64,000 bases of DNA from Lottia gigantea. Lineage: Eukaryota > Mollusca > Gastropoda > Lottiidae. Both the position numbers and the translations under genes were made by a program. Of the stretch, positions 60,101 through 64,000 are shown one piece after another; the first letter of the stretch is position 1; the number at the start of each line of letters is the position of its first letter. The DNA lies in contig NW_008708301.1 in NCBI RefSeq assembly GCF_000327385.1, forward strand, positions 2,275,765-2,339,764, read 5' to 3'. The notes under the pieces were generated by a model. The model was not told where the DNA came from, searched no databases, and saw only the letters and a list, made by a program, of their open reading frames with translations.

Positions 60101-63100
60101 ACAACTTTAAAGGGCAGTATGCAATATTATAAACATCTTAAATTATACCCGAAAATATTTCTCCAATGTGTTATTTATATCCATGTATCAACTTGATCAA
60201 ACTGAATTTGTTATTAAAAACTTACTAATTAGTAATTAAGCAGTTTGACTTAGATTGGCTTTATAATGGCTTTTTTTTAATTAAAACTCTCAAAGTTTGT
60301 TTGCCAGATTGGTATATACAAACAGCTATAAAAGACATTGGCCAATATGATAGCAAGCTTGACAAGACAACTATAAAAGACAGTGCCCAATCTGCTAATT
60401 TGACACCACAGCTTGATTCAGCCACACAGCTTTTATAGATATACTGTTGGATACCACATCTGGATTCAGCCAAACAAGAAACAGGAGTAAATCCAGGAAC
60501 TCACCTGTGTAGGCAAGACAACAAGGGCACAAATGATCATCACCAACATGAAGAGTTGACTAGGCCAAATATCTGGGTAAACATCACCATATCCAACAGT
60601 AGATAATGTGACTACCACTAACCAGAATGATTCGAACACACCAAAATGATGATTGCCCCCTCTCTGTAAGTGTTGAATACCACAGGCACTGAAAAAAAAA
60701 ACCAAATTGACTGTGACTGTCAGAAGTCTTATGTAAGGCAAGATGTAATTATTTGTTAAAAAAAAAAACCACTTAGCATAACCTAATTCTGACTTGTTCC
60801 ATTGTTGACTCTGCTGCATATTTCAATTTGATTTAACTCAATATTTTTTTATATATTTTTTAATTATAATTGTGACCCCATCGTGACAATAGTTCACTTT
60901 TAAATGTTGACCATAAAAGTTCATGTTTAACAGTAAATATTGAAGAATTTCTCTTTTGTAGTACATGAATCTTTTTTGCAACAGAGAATTTGAGATTGGT
61001 TGAATCAATTCAAGATCTAGAAATCGACAAATCTGCTTGCGTAGGCATTTGACACAAAAAAAATGTTCTTTTCTGATGAAAAAACATCAAATTTCACTCA
61101 AGTTTTTCATCTGTATTTTTTTTATTGATTATTGTTTCATGTGTCTTTGATAGAATGCAATGCAAAGTTTTTATCATATTAAGATTCCTTTAAATAGAAG
61201 TCTGTTTTTGAGAACTCTAATCATGAACACATTTCTTAAAACCTATTTATCGATTAGATTTATCTGCAACCATAGAATATAAAATCTGGAGACAAAAGAT
61301 TTAGGTTGTTTAATTGTACCTGAAAAAACTCTATATAACAATTAGTCATTAATAATGTTGCAGTTACTCATTGTCAAGACCCTTTCAGATATAAAAATCA
61401 ATCTTTCGTATATACCACCATTAAATCTTTCACTTGAATAGACGAGTTTTTTCTCAACGATTTCCTGACATGACAATATTCTCTACATTAACTTCTACTC
61501 AACTTATTTTAACGACTCTTATTTAACTGATCATGCTCAAAAATTAAAAACATTTTCTAATCGACCTCTACTTTATACAGCTATTAAACAGTCAATAACA
61601 GAATCTTTACTTGCTAGTTTGTACTTGACTAGCTACTACAGTTTTTACATCCTTGTGCTATTTACCTCATGGTCAAAATCATGTACATCACACAGGTCTG
61701 CATGTATCTAAGCAAACACAATGAAATGGGAGTTTTATATTCTATATAATGTTCTGGACCTCGCTGAACTACTCATGAAGTTTTACATCTTTCTGCATCT
61801 TATGTTCCACTGCAAGCAGTCCTACCACTATTAAGTGCTAAAAGGGGAACATCTTTGTTAATGTTAATAACGATAATAGGTCTATTTAGATCTATTTAAC
61901 AAATCTGTTTATCCAACACAATTAGAATTCAAACCGAAATCAAAATCATTTTTCTTTTTTTTTTACTTTGAATAAATAAACTAAGTACTATGATCCGAAC
62001 ATCTTAGCGAAACCCAAAATCCAAACACCAACAACAAAACATTGGTTGCAGCGAATGAACTTTTGAGGAAGTATGTCAATCATTAGAAAGTATAATTTGA
62101 CCATTCTTATACAATTTGAAGGGAGTTCATAGCTCAGTTAGACTGAAATCCATCTAACATTGTATACAGTGCTCATGTTAACATATAAACAGACTGAAGA
62201 CAAATGTGATCAATTGGAGGCAACGTCAACAGTGATGTTTCCATTTTAAGTTGGACAAAATCGAGTAAAGAATCAGATTTCCCAGCTATTGTTGAGAATC
62301 TAATCTACTCCTGATACTTGTTTCACTTATGATCGTATTGTTCTTGTCATTTACTTGTTCAGTAATTACAAATCAATTATTAATTTAGCTTTTTGAATTG
62401 ATTGAAACTCAGTTGAAATTATACAAAAAATATCCCTGAATTGATTATTTTTTTTATTTAGGCAATTTAAAAGCCAAATGCTATAAATATTTATTCTTTT
62501 CCAAATAGGGTCACTTTTTAAAGGATATCTACAAATCTAGTAGTAAATTTAGTTGACAGATAGATTTATAGTAACTGTATTGATATAATTAATGGGAAAC
62601 TATAATATACTGTATCTGTAACAGTGTTGATAAAGAGTTATAATTCTAGATTAGAGAAGAAAGAAGAATAATGGATTCAAGTCAGACTGTTTATCAGAAT
62701 ATAATACACAATAATTCTCTTATATCATAAATAAACTTTACTCAGTATCTCTCAATAGTTTTAATACTGTCTGTGAATTTAAAATAGATGAGAGTTTAAC
62801 GTCCTAGTTTACATCGCCTGATGGCAAATCTTATGTTTTCCGGTTCAAATTAAATCTTAAAAATGAGTTATTTTCAACTCGTTAACATTTCAAATACGTG
62901 CATGGATATCAACTTAGGTTCATGAGGATCCTGCCTACCAGCTGGTCCTTGGCCAAGTCTTTTGGGATTGATCTTTGATCCAAGATTATCCATACTCAAC
63001 TACAGCTGAGTGACTGAACAATTTGTTCTAAAACTACCATTCTTCCCATCATTAAAATTTCCAAAAATATATTTAAAGTAGCATATCAGTAGTTTATCAA

Positions 63101-63839
63101 TTGTTGAGAATTATTTCCAAAAAAAAAACAAACAAATATACACGTAACACTAATTACTTTAAGGGAATATAATTCAAGAATTCAATTTGAATTTCAAACC
63201 AAAATAAGACATACAATAAGTTCAATATTAGAGTTCAATTATATAATAAAGCCCATACTAAATCTTGCTATTTTCTGATTAGAATCTTGATTTAATTCAT
63301 GGATTTCATAATTGCTTCACACCATTTTAATAACATTTCAAATTTGATTGCTAAATTTTACCTTTTTACTTTGAATTACTTTATATCTAGAGATAATTCA
63401 TGTAATTACTTCTCTTTTATAAAAATTTCAGAAAAAGCTGTATTGTCCAGAAACAGATAGCTGTTGTTGTTTAATTTAAGAATTTAAAGTGGGATTATGA
63501 ACCAGTATATTTAACCAAATGAAATTTCATAAAACAAGGATAACTCCCTTCATTGATATTTTTTGCAAAAATCAATATTTTATTTGATATAAGGAGATAG
63601 GGCTTAGACATTCATCTCTCTTTTGGCATGTTACTGGCACACACACCCACTTTAATGTCTTTTCCTAATCCATATTTATATTTTTGCGTTATGATTTCCC
63701 ATTCAAGTCAATGAGCATTTACGAAACTTATAATAGAAACTTACCTGATGAAAACAAGGCACAATAAAGTAGCACAAAGTATTAATAATTGTTGAGCCAG
63801 AGCTGACTGATTCTTCTGCATCACTCGATGTAGATCACT
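44046..63839 (-). CDS. KCNT: KCNT (Slack/SLO2) sodium-activated K+ channel, 3' part of gene
   Basis: Twenty-four coding exons in transcript order: 63745-63839, 60505-60688, 57881-58045, 57415-57551, 57098-57161, 56742-56850, 56214-56322, 55492-55641, 54988-55226, 52758-53019, 52355-52460, 51815-51987, 51548-51619, 51165-51299, 50918-51029, 50556-50657, 49989-50072, 49557-49688, 49085-49120, 47722-47778, 46433-46568, 45057-45141, 44619-44826, 44046-44231 (stop TGA). All have GT-AG borders and matching phases, giving 1045 residues. The N-terminus and S1-S4 lie beyond the right edge. Visible parts are the S4-S5/S5 segment ([20 protein letters not shown]), the pore with [17 protein letters not shown]6 ([12 protein letters not shown]), RCK1, an acidic linker, RCK2 and a tail. 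It is a plasma-membrane potassium channel gated by intracellular Na+ in known members, shaping firing in excitable cells. Near-continuous resemblance to vertebrate KCNT1/2 makes the family certain. The one-to-one subtype is not resolvable. Confidence 0.97.
46433..49688 (-). other. KCNT: KCNT variable-region exons, including two mini-exons
   Basis: The exon at 49557-49688 reads [20 protein letters not shown] and [10 protein letters not shown]. The next two exons are only 36 nt ([12 protein letters not shown]) and 57 nt ([19 protein letters not shown]). Both begin and end in phase 0, so either can be skipped without changing frame. The exon at 46433-46568 restores similarity ([20 protein letters not shown]). 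In vertebrates this region is a long, poorly conserved loop. Confidence 0.8.
48495..48600 (-). repeat. Dispersed repeat, possibly SINE-derived
   Basis: ACTTAGGTTC..., GATCCTCTCTACCAGCTGATC and TGATTATC...GTACCCATTTACTGAGT resemble the segment at 62905-63010 (ACTTAGGTTC, GATCCTGCCTACCAGCTGGTC, GATTATCCATACTCA...CTGAGTGACTG). Read on the minus strand it has tRNA-like words, but A and B boxes are not convincing. Confidence 0.4.
50176..50540. repeat. ~19-bp minisatellite in a KCNT intron
   Basis: About 18 units of CAAGCCAGTCCCTCTACAA and variants (some CAAGGCAGTCCCC). It lies between the exons at 49989-50072 and 50556-50657 and ends only some 15 bases short of the latter. Very C/A-biased, so it opens long frames that are not genes. 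Confidence 0.9.
51240..51490. repeat. ~61-bp tandem array copying the 3' splice site of a KCNT exon
   Basis: The true acceptor of exon 51165-51299 (minus strand GTTTTTCAG|TTTATCGG) is followed upstream in the gene by three further copies. Acceptor-like junctions lie near 51361, 51423 and 51480. Each keeps TTTTTCAG|TTTATC(T/C)GATCTGTTA and the following exon bases (reading LSDLLKAK). Period 57-62 bases. Confidence 0.88.
53274..53876. repeat. 47-bp minisatellite, about 13 units, in a KCNT intron
   Basis: Unit includes AGATAACATACTCTTTAAAT, GACATTTAGAAATAGAGGAC and TGATAAT, with a period of 47. Units differ by one or two bases, which points to recent expansion. It lies 255 bases from the exon at 52758-53019 on its acceptor side. 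Confidence 0.95.
54225..55053. repeat. 86-bp tandem array copying a KCNT exon end and its 5' splice site
   Basis: Ten units start at 54225, 54301, 54387, 54472, 54558, 54644, 54730, 54816, 54902 and 54988; the last is the true exon end. On the minus strand each unit is a TATAAATAGTCAG acceptor-like end, 66 nt homologous to the exon end (ending ...GCAAGTATAG) and a GTAGGT donor, then 20 nt to the next unit. Seven of the nine extra copies keep exactly 66 nt. Confidence 0.95.
55492..58045 (-). other. KCNT: KCNT RCK1-domain exons
   Basis: Six exons read continuously: [120 protein letters not shown]; and [20 protein letters not shown]. They form the Rossmann-like RCK1 domain that links S6 to the gating ring. 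Confidence 0.95.
55940..56200. repeat. Intronic relative of the 21.75-22.35 kb repeat
   Basis: Contains TGTCACCTCTATCGTGTTTA, GATGCGTTTTCATAAGTCAA, GGGTAATAACTC, GATCTCATCAATATAAAT and an end block ATATACGACCACATTATGAT that matches the ATACGTCCACAT end of the other copy. It ends close to the splice donor of the exon at 56214. Confidence 0.65.
58050..60500. other. KCNT intron, no gene seen
   Basis: AT-rich intron sequence. Near 60300-60420 short words (AACTATAAAAGACA, CAGCTTGATTCAGCCA) recur in tandem. No exon is supported. Confidence 0.5.
60505..60688 (-). other. KCNT: KCNT pore and S6 exon
   Basis: Encodes [20 protein letters not shown], the pore helix [17 protein letters not shown] with the K+ selectivity filter T-V-G-Y-G-D, and S6 ([18 protein letters not shown]). 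The preceding exon (63745-63839) supplies S5. Acceptor is a run of T before CAG; donor is CAG|GTGAGT. Confidence 0.97.
60700..63740. other. KCNT intron between S5 and pore exons
   Basis: About 3 kb, AT-rich, with one dispersed repeat (62905-63010). No exon or RNA gene recognised. Confidence 0.5.
62905..63010 (-). repeat. Second copy of the 48.5 kb dispersed repeat
   Basis: Shares ACTTAGGTTC, CTACCAGCTGGTC and CTGAGTGACTG with the 48.5 kb copy. Family unknown. Confidence 0.4.
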
Positions 63840-64000
63840 CTGAAAAGACAATACATAAATATCATATACTTAATGTTCTTTTACAGTTGAAAGGGCTTGT
63901 TATCAGCTACTGGTACTGAAAATTTTCTTATGTCTATTGTTAGCACCAAATATAGTGAATTTATGACAGCTCTTAATTGCAGGTTACTGTATAGATTCTG

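Noticed and set aside
60261-60473. 70-codon frame with hydrophobic repeats
   Set aside because: Built from a small tandem repeat in a KCNT intron and directly follows the S6 exon's donor side; no independent support.

Overview
The window is AT-rich animal DNA with genes split by short-motif introns, dense minisatellites, MITEs and dispersed repeats. The gene content (a KCNT/SLO2 potassium channel, a PAN plus F5/8C-type fucolectin, LEA-3-like 11-mer proteins) and an abundant repeat that starts with a palindromic ATACGCCCACAT...ATGTGGGCGTAT block followed by GTCCGTCC runs suggest a lophotrochozoan, most likely a mollusc. The species is not determined from the sequence. Region 1 (1-3.3 kb) is a graveyard: the end of a Polinton-type element on the minus strand, a 5'-truncated and frame-broken Jockey/CR1-type LINE abutting it, then a dead GT10 fucosyltransferase copy. 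Region 2 (3.7-17.3 kb) is a rearranged cluster of secreted fucolectin-like genes. One copy is intact (15806-17281, three exons). A second is split, with exon 1 on the minus strand at 3.8 kb and exons 2-3 on the plus strand at 8.2-8.9 kb. A third is a lone minus-strand exon at 13.8 kb. About 1 kb of sequence at 3.8-4.8 kb is repeated in inverted orientation at 14.85-15.98 kb, and a foldback element with long terminal inverted repeats lies at 10-11 kb. Region 3 (17.8-21.3 kb) is minisatellite and a nearly identical direct duplication on both sides of a 50-N gap, probably partly an assembly effect. Region 4 (23.8-37.9 kb) holds two paralogous three-exon genes for proteins of 196 and 90 residues built of 11-residue amphipathic repeats, resembling group 3 LEA proteins. 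Both share intron phases and terminal motifs. MITEs and short tandem repeats sit in or near them, and a Tc1-type transposase relic lies at 39 kb. Region 5 (44-64 kb) is the 3' part of a KCNT (Slack/SLO2) sodium-activated potassium channel gene on the minus strand. Twenty-four consecutive coding exons can be read from the end of the S4-S5 region through pore, S6, RCK1, linker, RCK2 and tail to the stop, with every splice phase matching and 1045 residues in total. S1-S4 lie beyond the right edge. The most unusual structure is in this gene: two separate minisatellites were seeded on exon-intron junctions. One multiplies a 5' splice site and the exon end about tenfold (86-bp unit). The other multiplies a 3' splice site and the exon start (about 61-bp unit).
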